Assembly (NCBI GenBank): GCA_007115705.1
Contig: QXEO01000382.1
Location: forward strand, 5,523,208 to 5,587,207
Length of the DNA stretch: 64,000 bases
DNA from: Dactylis glomerata
Taxonomy: Eukaryota > Streptophyta > Magnoliopsida > Poales > Poaceae
Reading direction: 5' to 3'
This document shows positions 32,341 through 43,279 of this stretch, in pieces (the stretch's first letter is position 1; each line of letters starts with the position of its first letter). The translations under genes were made by a program, and so were the position numbers. Under the pieces are notes generated by a model. It ran no database searches and had not been told where the DNA came from. It saw only the letters and a list, made by a program, of their open reading frames with translations.

Positions 32341-32539
32341 CATGTCCGAGTTTGCGGATGGCGCAGATCCAGCCACCAAGACAGCGGCGGTGCCAAGAGT
32401 GGTTGCGAAGCCGCAGATCCAGCCCTCCTCCATGTCCGAGTTTGCGGATGGCGCAGATGACCACCCCTCAGCCGCCCGTCGTCCAAGCCCGTCTAGCCCA
32501 TCGGTGCGCGGCCGTGTTCAACGCCGCAAATTGGGATAA
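31889..32539 (+). CDS. Repeat-containing hypothetical ORF in the MULE (216 aa)
   Basis: Encodes about three copies of a ~55-residue unit with TKTAAVSTV, TIEAIAYNI and AQIQPSMSEPADVSLPLP, then two copies of QIQPSSMSEFADGADP-like sequence and a basic, Ser-rich end (RRPSPSSPSVRGRVQRRKLG). A first unit upstream (ATG near 31749) is cut by a TAG in its AQI-like part, so the true start is unclear. No known domain. It may be a real third MULE gene, a captured fragment, or a chance frame through a tandem repeat; the retained amino-acid phase across units weakly favours past coding. Confidence 0.35.
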   Translation: MLMDTKTAAVSTVLIDHLEAIAYNIAATYNIAVTAQIQPSMSEPADVSLPLPSSDLLLMDTKTAAISTVVIDAKTIEAIAYNIDVTYNIAATAQIQPSMSEPADVSLPLPSLDLLLMDTKTAAVSIVVIDAKTIEAIAYNIAATPQIQPSSMSEFADGADPATKTAAVPRVVAKPQIQPSSMSEFADGADDHPSAARRPSPSSPSVRGRVQRRKLG

Positions 32540-32939
32540 ATTATGATAAATTTGTATTTTTCAATTTCAATTTGGGATAAAATTGTTTGAACTACTACCT
32601 CCGTCTCAAAAAAAGCTTCTCCACTTTCTCGATGTGTCCCTGTACATCCGAATGTATGATTTGAATTCTCTCCCAACTTGATTGGGAAGATTGATATGTA
32701 TTTGATCCGAGAGGCTGGTACATGCTTTCACTTTTATGATCCCTTCACTTTTGGAACTCATCCAAATTCACTTTTGGGATCCCTTCACTTTTATAAGATG
32801 TTCATGCATGCTAAAATTATCGCGCGCATTACTTAGCACAACTAGGAAATTGTACGCCAAAATACAGTGGTTAGAGCCACACCAAAATACAGTGGTTAGA
32901 GTCATCTACTAAATAACAATTCTATATTATCTAAATCAT

Positions 32940-33474
32940 CTACCACAACCACATAACTGCTAGGACAGGGATGGCACCTAATAAAACTGCCCAGATGAAT
33001 ATACTTTTCGCCTCTCCTATCACTTGAAGTTCATGTTCTAGATTTTCCACCACTTCATCAGATACGGCAAGATCTGTCTCAAGTATCAACTTCTCCTTGC
33101 GAATAAGCTCTGAATTCTTCTTTTCTTCCTCCACAGTACGCTTCAGCTCGAATATCATCAGGTTTTTACGGGCCAATTCATCACCTAAATTGGCCACCTT
33201 CTCTTCCAAACCCATCCTCTTGCTACACCATTGGGTTGATTCATCTTGGCATGCAATGTACCATGGATCATCGGCTTGCCTGGCGAACTGTAACAATAAT
33301 GGAAAAAAGAACAACTGAAATCACTCCAACAGGCCATGGCGGCACTTAAATTCAACGGTAGTACAGAGAGCAGAAGCTAGATACCTGCACTTCCAACGAG
33401 GTAGGAGAAGTAGAACGTGGCCACGACATGATCGAATCCCCACCCTCGCCGGTGTACCCGCTATGACCAGACAT
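32940..33474 (-). CDS. Convergent second MULE gene: coiled-coil protein with C-terminal membrane anchor, 145 aa
   Basis: Two exons on the minus strand: 33474-33385 (MSGHSGYTGEGGDSIMSWPR ... EVQ) and 33287-32940, joined across a 97-bp intron (donor GTATCTAG, acceptor TTGTTACAG) in phase 0. After an FARQADDPWYIACQDESTQW segment comes a long charged helix with coiled-coil spacing (residues ~55-120, LEEKVANLGDELARKNLMIF). A ~20-residue hydrophobic C-terminus ends at the stop (IFIWAVLLGAIPVLAVMWLW). This suggests a tail-anchored membrane protein. No frame lesions, in contrast to the transposase gene. Its place and direction match mudrB of maize MuDR, but I see no similarity to what I know of that protein. 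It could be an accessory transposition factor or a captured host gene. Confidence 0.65.
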
Positions 33475-33489
33475 TGAGGACTATTTCGC

Positions 33490-33980
33490 ACCTGCAAACT
33501 CCAATAAATTATGGGAACCGAATCGATTAGGGGGCGGGGGAGGCAGAAGCGGAGGTCTTACCAAGCTATACTACCAATTGGTGCGCGGAACAAATCCCGG
33601 TCGTCGTGGGCGGTGGATCTGCTTGCGACGGACTTTCCTGCGGTGGGTACAATGCATGCGGACGAAACAAGTATTGGAGCCGTGGTTGACGTGCAGCGCC
33701 GCAGTCCGTCTGACACCGCCGGGGGACAGAGCCGGCGGCGCGACGAGGCGCCAGCGATGGCTGCTCCGTCCAAGGGTGGGAAACGAGCTGCCAGCGGTTC
33801 TCCGATGACTAATGAGATACACAACACTAGGTTCCAGCCATGTTTAGCATAAGATTCACTTTAGATTAAGCTGTGAAAATAGTCACCTGCTGGGTCTAGC
33901 TTAAGAAAAATTAATTAGCGAACTTGTTGCTTCTCTCTAGCGAAAATAGTCACCTGCTGGGTCTAGCTTAAGAAAAAGGG
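33490..33980. other. No firm gene; probable 5' region of the second MULE gene
   Basis: GC-rich open frames on both strands at 33511-33852, none with a recognisable motif. A possible splice acceptor (TTTGCAG, minus strand, just before the ATG at 33474) hints at an upstream untranslated exon. A ~29-bp phrase AAAATAGTCACCTGCTGGGTCTAGCTTAAGAAAAA is present twice (33876-33911 and 33943-33976). Confidence 0.4.
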
Positions 33981-34290
33981 CGACCCCAGCGGTCATTGGC
34001 TGAGGCGGCCCCACAGAGCGGCTCTATATGATTTTCTCTAAATAAATAGATGACCCCAGCGGTCATTGGCTGCGGAGGCCCCACAGAGCGGCAATATATG
34101 ATTTTCTCTAAATAAATAGACGACCCCACTGGTCATTGGCTGCGGCAGCCCCACAGAGCGGCCCCATTGGTCATTTGCTGCGGAGGCCCCACAGAGTGGC
34201 AATATATGTCTTTTCCTAAAAAATACACGACCCCACTGGTCATTGGCTATGGCAGCCCTATAGAGCGGCCCCATTTGTCATTGGCAGCAC
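33981..34290 (-). promoter_or_regulatory. Array of about six ~70-bp repeats with inverted CCAAT boxes
   Basis: GGTCATTGGC recurs at 33991, 34061, 34131 and 34238, with variants near 34169 and 34276. Read in the direction of the second MULE gene each gives GCCAATGACC, a CCAAT box. The repeat also holds GGCCCCACAGAGCGG. It lies between the right terminal repeat and the gene at 33474, where its promoter should be. Regulatory use is inferred. Confidence 0.5.
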
Positions 34291-34373
34291 CGCGTATACA
34301 ATCAGGAAATAAAAACGACACACACGTCAGCGATAGATGGATGGCTGCTCCGACGTGTCTCCTGACCCTACCC

Positions 34374-34588
34374 GTCAGCACCATTCAAAAGTATCGGTCA
34401 ATTCACAACCACCGCGGCTCCCTAGCCGTCACCGGTAACGGTCAAGGCCTCTGACCAGACGACAACCCTCCCGTCCGAGCGTCTGCGAGGGGTTTCAAAC
34501 TAGAGCGAGGGGAAAACTGAGGAAAAGTTAAGCGGCTGGGGAAAACTGAGTACAACTAATGACCCAGGGGCACGAAAATAGAAATCCC
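34374..34588 (-). repeat. Right terminal inverted repeat of the MULE
   Basis: Inverse copy of 13955-14170, ending ...CACGAAAATAGAAATCCC at 34588. Confidence 0.88.
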
Positions 34589-37500
34589 TATTTTTTTATC
34601 CCTTTGGCTGGCTATTCGGGCATTAAGCTAGGATGCCACCTCTGTGCTGAGCTCTGGCTTCTTTTGCTGTATAAAATAAAATATGGATTATTCTTTTTTA
34701 CCTTGAATGGCAGGAGCACTGCTTTTTTCATTGATAGAAGAGGAATTCTAATGATGAAGTGACAGTGTTACTGCAATTGACATAAACTTAATTAGTGGAA
34801 ATCACTCTCCTAAATTACTCTCTTCAGTCTTAATCGCAAAAACCCCAATCTAGGTAAATCAGTCTCCTAAGTCCTAATCGCAAAAGCCCCAATGCATCTC
34901 AACACTATAAAAAAAACAAGTGGACAGTTGTCGGCCCCAATAGTGGGAGTAAGTCACGCAAGGTGGATATTTTGCGTGCGTACTCTTGACCCGGGTACCT
35001 CCCTTCTTGTGCACTTCAATAGAACATACACGCATGGTGCACAAGACGGGTTGAAACAAATATGACACCACACCATCACACTAAGACACAAAAAGAGGAA
35101 CAAATGTATATAGCAACGCTCATAGAGCAAAATAGCAAATATAGCATTCAGAGGACACATGTCCGAACATATCATCAATACATCATGCGGAAGCGAATAG
35201 CATCTGAGTACATACAAGATACAAATGGGCCTAAGAGGCCAAGAACATAAGCAAACGGATCCCACATCCCTCAAGCCTCAGGATGCTGCCCTAGTGGAAC
35301 TCCCCACTACTCGTCGTGCTCCTCGTCAATAGGATCCACGTGGTAATCCGGACACGCACATCCAAACAAACCTACAAATATTGGGCCAACGATTGCCGAA
35401 CAAGGAGGGAGAAAGAGAGAAAAACGAGGGTGAGTACCAAGGTACGTACTCGCGAGACTAGAATTCAGCTGTGCTCGCCTACAGGCTATATGGTGGACTT
35501 AGCGGCAACAATAGCATTATACTACAGAGACACGCTACAACTTTTGTCTATTGAGACAAGGTAAGAGAGCGCATAAAATTAACCAACTAGTCACTAACAC
35601 CAAGCATAACCCAGCCGATGTATCACCCGCTTCACACACAACAAGGAAGCAATTGCAAAGGCACTCACACGGTTGACCAATTTTATTAGCAGGTTATATT
35701 TGTAGTGATACCAACTTACTATGCAAGTTTACTTGTATGGCAATAATAGGTGTAAGTTGTTCTATGATCGAGTTAAACAGCTCCAAGTCGTCCATAACCG
35801 TGGACATGGCTTTTCGAAAAGATTTCACCCTGCAGGGATGCACTACTGTACCCATACACGCATGATCAATCCTTCAAGCAAGGTACTAAAATTACTATGC
35901 CATCGGATCTCACAACACAACCCCTCCCTTCACTACAGACCAAGTCCAAGAAGCCACCTAACCAAGTTTAACCCGTATCGAGAGTTCGACCAAATCTCCG
36001 AGACAGACCTAGCTGTTTGCGACCACGGTTAAGATGGATCAGAGCCCACTAGAGGATGACCACTTAACAATACATACCGCACCTATACGGACGTGCAGAA
36101 CAAGGGGTTACATGGCACACACGGCTTCCCCAAAGTAAAAATAGGACCGCTGCACGCCCGACAAGAAACAAATGGAAACACCTCAAACTAGTTTGTGGCC
36201 CTTGGACAAGGAAGCAGATCCGGTAACAGGTTGAGGAGGGTCCTAGAAAGTCCCCACGTGTGGTTAGTGCGCTCAGCCTTGGATCAGATAACAAGTACTC
36301 GGGGTCCTAGAGGACACAAGTGAGCCGTTGTAAAACGGGCAAAATGACTCACCGATGCCTCTGCTTAATTCATTTTAGATATTAGCATTAAAGTAAGTCC
36401 TAAAATTTCCAACAACATATATAGATAAAGTAAAACATTTGATAACTTTCCCAACCCTCGATAAGATAACACCACTTGATTCTACCTGGACATGCCTACG
36501 ACTAGCAAGGCCAACTAGTACAACAAGCACACGGTATTAGGATATATGAAAGGTTATGTGGCTTGCTTTGGATAAACAGGTGGATAGGACACGGACTCGA
36601 ACAAAGCATCGTAACACAAGGCTAGAATATAGAGCGAGAGCAAAATGTAAAATGGGTAGAGAGAAAAGGGCTCGCCTGTCAAATCAGAAGTAGAAACACC
36701 AACGTGATCCTCCAAAGGGTAGTAGAACTCCTGCGCACTCCACTCGTAGTCAGCATCTATCGAGAAGAAGCAAATACACCCAAGCATACAAGAGAAAGTA
36801 AACAACCATAAGCATGTGATATGTGCAATCAAGTATGATGCATGGCAGGTTAATAGTGCAAGAGGGTCCATGCATAGCAAAATCAAGTGGGGCATTTAAA
36901 TTAAAAGGCAAGACAATTAAAGCCCACACATTTAGTTAAGTTTATTTGCTTAATCCACTTGGGCCGAAGTATACCAGGACTATGATTTTCATGGAAATTT
37001 AACATTCAGACTAGTTGCTTTTCCTAATACAAATAGATATAGACTTTATTAATTTTGGAGTTATAGAAATAGAGTAATGAATTTAGCAAGTTTTATTTAT
37101 TTGGAAAACATTACATTACTTGTTCAGATTTTAAGTTGTCAAAATATATATAACCGATCAGATTTGATTTCCTTGTAGTGTTCTGGTTTCAGATCTCATA
37201 GCAGTGTTTGAAACAGGTTTGAAAAGGGGCAGGTTTTACTGGATCAGAACTAATAGGAGCTTTACTGAACCTGACGGAAGACTGTCGAGTGAAACTGAAA
37301 TATTGCCTGAAACCTGAAAACTGGGGCTACTGAACCGACTACGCAACTGCACTGAAGTTTGGACATTACTGACAGACCAAAACTTCTGGGGCAACTAATG
37401 CGCGCCCAGGCCAAACAATTCCAGGTGAACTGGTGGTGCGGCAAGGTGCGAAGCACTGGACTACGGATTAGATTTTTGGAAACAAAAGAGGATACCAGTT

Positions 37501-38756
37501 ACTGGACCAAAACCGGAGATAAATAGCTAGCAAAACAAATAGCAAACATGATGATCAATTGATGGAAAACCTGTACCGTGCAAAAATGAGCTAGCTTAGC
37601 AAGCAGGCTAGCAGGTGGATCTAATCATGGTGCACAAACGAGCTAGCTGAAACAGCATACTAGTAGGTGGATGAATCGATGGCAACTAGCTAATTGGGAA
37701 CGTGTACGTGCATGGAAGAATCGATCGGCTCCCATCGGTACTGAGGCAGCTAGCTGAACTGCACAGATGCGCAACAACAGCGAGGTCCCGCTTGCCATGA
37801 TGGTGACTGTGACACTACAAAAACTGGGAACAACAGGAGAGGGGTGGAGAAGAGGCGGCGCTCACCCAGGACTCGACGGCTCGACAGTTAAGCTTGGGGA
37901 TGGACGGCGACGGCGGAGAGGAAGCAGATCGCCTGTTGAAGACTTTGTTCTTGGGGTCGACGCCTTGGGGTCGAAGTAGGCGTCCCAGGTCCGGCTACTG
38001 CCCATGGAAGACGCGGACGACGGTAGCAGGGGACTCCTCCGCTCAGCCTGGCGCACAGGCCACCATGGCGAGCGCACAGACGACGAGCTCACAGCGACAG
38101 CGCCGGTTCAGAGATGTTCGTTGACAGGAAGTTGGAGGGGAAAACAGAGCCGACCTGTGGCGGCGACAGGCCAAGGACTAGAGAGAGCCTAGGGTTTGAG
38201 GCCTTCGGTGGGGAAAAGAGCAGAGCAAGCACGCGGTGCTCAGGCTCCTGTACAAGGAAGAGGATAGCGATAGGGAAGCTTGGCTGGGAGGAGAAAAAGG
38301 ACAGGCTAGACTGGGTAGATATTTTAGATAGGATCCCTTTTATTTCCTTTGCAAATAGAAATAAATAACAGGAGGGATTTTAGAAAACTTGGAAGCACCT
38401 GCAAATTTTTTAAACAAACTCAAACAAGTTCGAAATTGATTTTTAAAGGATTGAGTTTGAATTCAAATGGAGGGAAAGAGTAAGGAAGGTTTCAAATAAC
38501 CATAAAAGAATTATTCAAACCAAGTTTAGAATTTTGCTTGGAACATCTCGAGGGAGCTAAAGAATTGAGAAAAAGGTTTTGGGGACAACAAGAGATAGAG
38601 AGGGATGAAGAAGATCACAAAGCAAGAAAAGGCAATATTTAAATGCAACTTAATAAAACCAAGGTGTCATGATATGATGCATGATGAAAAATATGATGCA
38701 CAAACCAAACATATAAGGAGTGGAATTTGGGTAGCTCACTTGGGATGTTACAACAG
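34589..38756. other. Repetitive non-coding DNA, no gene recognised
   Basis: The first ~90 bp continue the coiled-coil fragment from left of the MULE. The rest has only short ORFs without motifs. The right edge, ACTTGGGATGTTACAACA at 38739-38756, is like the inverted start of LTRs beginning TGTTGTAACATCCC. A long old minus-strand LTR is therefore possible for part of this block. I found no partner LTR, primer site or coding remnant to prove it. Confidence 0.4.
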
Positions 38757-38873
38757 TCCTTACCTAACCGAGTTGGGGAACAGTGGCGAACGGGTTCTGG
38801 ATCGCTGCCAGCATCGGGATGCAAACAGGGACTAGTGAATCGTTGGCTCTAGAATATATTAATCAATAGTAAT

Positions 38874-38909
38874 GAGGAGGAGGAGGAGGAGGAGGAGGAG
38901 GAGGAGGAG
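38874..38909 (+). repeat. (GAG)n microsatellite, about 12 units
   Basis: An uninterrupted run of GAG/GGA triplets. Confidence 0.95.
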
Positions 38910-39532
38910 CCCTCGCATGCTAGAAATTTCTCCATCAGTGAGAGGAAATATTGCGACTCTACAAGTGGGATTTCTCTAATGGATGGAGCCAGTTCCTTCT
39001 TGCGGTGAAGTCTCTCGTTTCTCTCCGCGATCTTGGTCGGCATGCATTTCTTCCGCAGGCGAGCCATGGCTGCACAGAGGGAGGGGCAGGAGGAAGGAGA
39101 AGAGGCACAATGAAGGAGCTAGAGGTGAATGAACAGGTGGAGCAAGATAGAACAGCCCAGAAGGCGGTCCAATCAAAGATAACCGCCTTTTGTAATGGTA
39201 AGAGGTCGTGAGTTCCGGGTATTTTCAGACCTTCCAAATTTTGAACTAGCCACCATTTGTAATTTAAACTAGACAATGTAGGTGACTCCTATCATATCCA
39301 TATGCTTAGCCCTACATTTTTTCATTTTTGATATTTTTAGGTGTCAGATGTGGTACCGTCAACATGCTTACACTGACTGGAAATACGGATATGTAGGGGT
39401 ACACATATGCAGTGGAGTGCGTACACATATATAAATCCATATGTTAACAAAGATGAGACTTCAATTATTTCCAAAAAAGATTTTTCTAAATCATTAGCAA
39501 AATAAAAATAACATTGCTCTCTTTTTAATTCA
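38910..39532. other. No gene recognised
   Basis: Short ORFs on both strands at 38950-39280 without motifs; the remainder is AT-rich with AACATGCTTACACTGAC-like sequence but no clear repeat family. Confidence 0.35.
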
Positions 39533-39649
39533 GAAAAACTTACCAGACATGATCACATAATGTAGTTGATGTGACAAGTTATTAGGGTCACTGGACACCA
39601 ATGACATGTCACATCGGCTAAATTATGTAATTATGGCTAATAAGTTTTC
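39533..39649. mobile_element. Short hairpin MITE (117 bp)
   Basis: The arms GAAAAACTTACCAGACATGA and, inverted from the right, GAAAACTTATTAGCCATAAT pair along most of their length. Further pairing through ACATAATGTAG and GATGTGACA gives a near-full-length hairpin. Family not assigned. Confidence 0.55.
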
Positions 39650-39789
39650 ACAAACTGCAAGTTCTAAGACTTAAACTTGGGTGGGCTGATAGAAATCACC
39701 ACTCCTAATCAGTAGGCTATGCCTCAGCTTGTGATAGTTGTTTCTTTAAAATATAAAAAATACATTGCCACAATGGCGCCATTTTAAAA

Positions 39790-40151
39790 CCTAGCGGGGA
39801 GAGGCCTCACATTATTTTTAAACTGGTCCCTTAGCTGGTTTTTAAAACCATAAGTCTCCAAAGAATGTTTTTTTGAGCCGGCACTTATTTTGGTGAGTCT
39901 CTGTAATACGCCGGTTTTTATTTTTGACCGTCTCAGATAATTGATTCGGCCCATTTTCCAGGCCGCCTCTCCCCTAATATGAGATGTCTTATATTTTGGG
40001 CAGTTGTCGAAAGCTTTTTTTAGCCGGCTATTTTATTAGAGACATCTGATTTAAGAAAACCGGCTAAGAGGCTCCTGATTACGGTCAGCCCAATTTTTTG
40101 GGCTAAAATTGCCTCCACCTAGGGTCTCTAAAACTTGTTATTCTACTAGTG
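39790..40151. mobile_element. CACTA transposon end with GCCGG-containing subterminal repeats
   Basis: Ends ...TTATTCTACTAGTG at 40151, the inverse of a CACTAGTAGAATAA terminus. Inward are repeated phrases AAAACCGGCTAAGAGGCTCC, TAGCCGGCTAT, GAGCCGGCAC and TACGCCGG. The other end was not found nearby, so the element is truncated or its left part is unrecognised. Confidence 0.6.
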
Positions 40152-42470
40152 GACTCTAGAACTTCAACGACGACTCCTCGAAGACCTCACAAAAGTATCT
40201 CAAGTTGTTCCTTGGCCGAATTGATCTCATATAGTAAGAGTTTGGGTCAATCACATCACCAACTTTTGGACTCCTAAAATTGTTTCTGTAGCCTTCATAG
40301 ATCGGGGTACACCGGTAGCATAAGAACTCCGTTTTGGACGAATTTTATATCAATCAGCATTATAATAAAATTTCCAACAATTTTCTTGTTGAACAATTTT
40401 ACATTTGCTATCGCCTCTGGACGTACTTTAAAATAGTTTAACATACACATACTGAATTTCACCATAATGAGGGGGACTTTTCATATTTGTGCAAATTTCT
40501 ACACAACAAATTGTAAACAAGATACTGTGCACTTTTGCAACTATTAGTAGGTTAGTCCCAACAAATGTAATAAAGTTGACAAATATGAAATATGACATAA
40601 TATATTACAATGTTTATGGATGCATTTTACATGCATCGGCTGCCAAATCATAGTAGATAGTGAGGAATCCGCTAGAAGTATTTAAAAAATATCAAGTCTA
40701 ATACGCACACCAATTGACTTGCCCACCACACACCGAGCATTCAAAAAATAAATGGTGAATTTCTGTTCTTCTAGACAAAGAACCATTTGTATCTCCTACC
40801 CAATCTTATATTTACTAATTGAAGGCACCGTATAAGTCTCCACATTAATCCTAGAATACACATAATAATAACCTTCGGATCTGATTTCAACGTTTAGGAT
40901 CGTAGAAAGATCACGTGAGGTTTAACCGGGAGTCCCGGGAGCGTACGAATCAGTAATTGAAACATATTTCTCTTCAGGCGTAAAAATATCTACCAGCTTT
41001 GTTTGGGTCCAATACGGCACCTAGCTAGAGTTGAAGTTCCTGGAGGCTTTACCTCATATATCCAATCGCTGCCACAATACATCTCAAAGGACGCTCATAT
41101 ATGCGGGATCGCAACTAATTCCTCCTGATATTTTACGTTGCCGGCGATTTCGGAAGCTCGATGTGGCACTATGTGTGATCGCTGCGAGGGCCGCGATTGA
41201 ATTGGAGTTCAGAAATCCATGTAATGCGCAGTTTAACGTCGCCAGCGACCTCGATGCGGAACGAGTGTTGACCGCCACGAGAACTGAGATTGAATTTTGA
41301 ATTCACAAATCCATCTGGTGGTTATTCGTCGCCTCAGGAATACATCACGCATGGATCAAGGGTACACCAGTATCTGCTCCAACGTTTGCATGTGGACATC
41401 GCTGTTTCCATATGGCTGGTATGAATCACGAGCTGCTGAACTGGACCTTCTTTGTTATTTTGAATTTTTGATGAATCATGAATACACAGGGAGTTCCAGA
41501 GCATCGATGCTGGGCTGGGATTGTAACCTTGACTATACAGTTAAAAGGTTGACTCTACAGGGAAGCATATGCTGCAGCAAGAAACAAAACCGTGGAGTGA
41601 TGCTGGCAGAGTTCAGGTAGAGAAAAGAATGTCACTACGTTGTACTGTACAAACATCTCTCTCAATCCATTAGATTTTACTAAGCCTCCGTGCATCATAT
41701 TTTGCCAGTGATCTCCATGTTTTTTTAATCATGTAACAAGTAGTATATCTTAGTAAAGCTACATATAACAAAGATTTACTCATGCGCTTTAGTGTGTAAT
41801 CAACCGCAACTACTATTATACATAGTGCGTAGGTACTTGGTCATGTTTTTTTTTCAAGAGTACTTGGTCATAAAACAGGGACATGCTAGCTTTGATATGA
41901 TACTCTACTGCATGCTGCTAGCAATGAATTCACAAATATGACTTCTGAGCTATTAATAAAATGTTCCTAGACAGAACATACAAGCATCAGTTTGAGTTAT
42001 GAATTCGTCGAATTATCATACTACCTTCTTCCATAAAAATATCTCACAAGTATCACAATTTTGTGTTGATTTCCGTAACTGGTAGCCGAAGTTGAATACT
42101 AGAGACCGTCACCATGCATGAAACATCTTCTATCGATGGATTATGTCATACTAACGGCCATTGATTTATAATGATATGTGACAATATAAACATTCAAACA
42201 TATTCATTTAAAAAAAGCTTGGTCATTTGAAGTAAAAATCATGTGAAACATTGGTAAGAAGTATGAGGTCGCCAGAATTTGAAACCCCGATACAATAAAA
42301 AATATACATGTAAAACTATGTAATCATGACTGGCTAAATACATATGATCATATGATTCTACTCCCTAGCACATATTTTATTAAAAATATACATGCAATAC
42401 CAACATATTTATTAAATTATCTTTATGTTTTTTAACAACTTTAATGTTCTATGATTATATTATAAATGAC
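40152..42470. other. No gene recognised; right part probably Helitron body
   Basis: AT-rich, with only short ORFs (such as 41031-41300 and 41297-41620) lacking motifs or neighbours that would support them. The Helitron 3' end at 42502 implies that some of this DNA belongs to that element; its 5' TC end could not be placed. Confidence 0.35.
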
Positions 42471-42474
42471 TAGA

Positions 42475-42502
42475 CCGTGCAGGTGCACGGGTTGACGGCT
42501 AG
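42475..42502 (+). mobile_element. Helitron 3' terminus
   Basis: CCGTGC-AGGT-GCACGG forms a perfect six-pair hairpin (42475-42490), followed by eight bases (GTTGACGG) and CTAG at 42499-42502, then T. Hairpin, spacer, CTRR and insertion before T are the defining 3' features of Helitrons. Confidence 0.7.
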
Positions 42503-42571
42503 TTCCTATAGGTCATATTATGTTTGGTAGCAATTGCATTGTGCCAGACGAGTCACATCCAAACTTCAATC

Positions 42572-42703
42572 TGTTAGATGTATATATTTGTATATTGTAG
42601 TTTCCCCCATTTGTTAGGGGGCTTCCTGCATATTTGCACCTGTATCTGTACTATATATTGTGGCCTTTGGCCCCCAGATAATACAAGTTGCATATTCCTA
42701 ACA
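42572..42703 (+). repeat. 5' LTR of RLC1
   Basis: 132 bp, TGTTAG to TAACA, followed directly by the tRNA-Met primer site. Confidence 0.95.
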
Positions 42704-42715
42704 TGGTATCAGAGC
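42704..42715 (+). other. Primer-binding site of RLC1
   Basis: TGGTATCAGAGC, the classic copia primer site complementary to initiator methionine tRNA. Confidence 0.95.
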
Positions 42716-43279
42716 TATAGGTTCTTTTTTCGCACGCGCAACTCGTGCTCCGATCCAATCTCACTGGCGCCGCCGCCATCGTTTTCCGGCGGTTGTCGCC
42801 GCCGTTTTTCTTACTGTCGACGTCGCCCATCGTGACTCCTCTGATTTCTTCCGATCGGCAGCCCCCGTCGATCGCCTCTGTCCAGCCTCGAACGGCTGCT
42901 CCTGCCGAGATCGGCCTCCTGCCGAGATTGGCCTCTAGCTCGTGGCCTCCGTCTTGCCGATCGGATCGGATCGATCTGCCCCCGACGCCCGCCGCCTCCC
43001 GTCCCGTCATCTGCCTCGACCAGGAGACCTGCGAGCAGCGGCCCGACCACCTGCCAGCAGCGGCCAGGTCCTCGCTCCCCTCGTCCCCTTCGTGCCCCTG
43101 CCCAGGCCCCCACCAGGCTTCACCGGATTCAGCCGCCGGTCGCCGGAAAAGGTTGCCGCCGGCGGGGATAGGCTTGTGCCGCCGGGAATTGGCCGGCGGT
43201 GCCGGCCCTCGGCCAATTTCTGCAGGAGATCATCGTCCTGGTTGGCCTGTTGTGATCCAAATTCAGTTCGTGTAAAAAA

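Larger units (their letters stand above)
13955..34588 (+). mobile_element. Two-gene Mutator-like element (MULE), 20.6 kb with a nested retrotransposon
   Basis: Inverted repeats of about 215 bp (13955-14170 and 34374-34588), starting GGGATTTCTATTTTCGTGCC, bound the element. Inside are a MuDR-type transposase gene on the plus strand (14288-30478) and a convergent spliced gene near the right end (33474-32940). Without RLG2 and one target repeat the MULE is about 7.8 kb. Flanks are AT-rich: TTATATTTT on the left and TATTTTTTT on the right, close to but not a perfect 9-bp duplication. Maize MuDR also has two convergent genes, mudrA and mudrB. The transposase gene is now broken. Confidence 0.85.

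Noticed and set aside
32595..32640. ACTACCTCCGTCTCAAAAAAAG as a Stowaway end
   Set aside because: One-sided and diverged, with no inverted partner within a few hundred bases.
37812..37830. CACTACAAAAACTGGG as a CACTA terminus
   Set aside because: No subterminal repeats follow and no partner end was seen; probably chance.
34589..38756. Complete LTR element bounded by ACTTGGGATGTTACAACA
   Set aside because: No partner LTR, target repeat, primer site or coding remnant was found, so it is listed only as unassigned repeat DNA.
38849..39067. 72-codon minus-strand frame beginning MARLRKKCMPTK and ending in a Ser run
   Set aside because: The Ser run is the GAG microsatellite; there is no domain, no promoter and no splice support.
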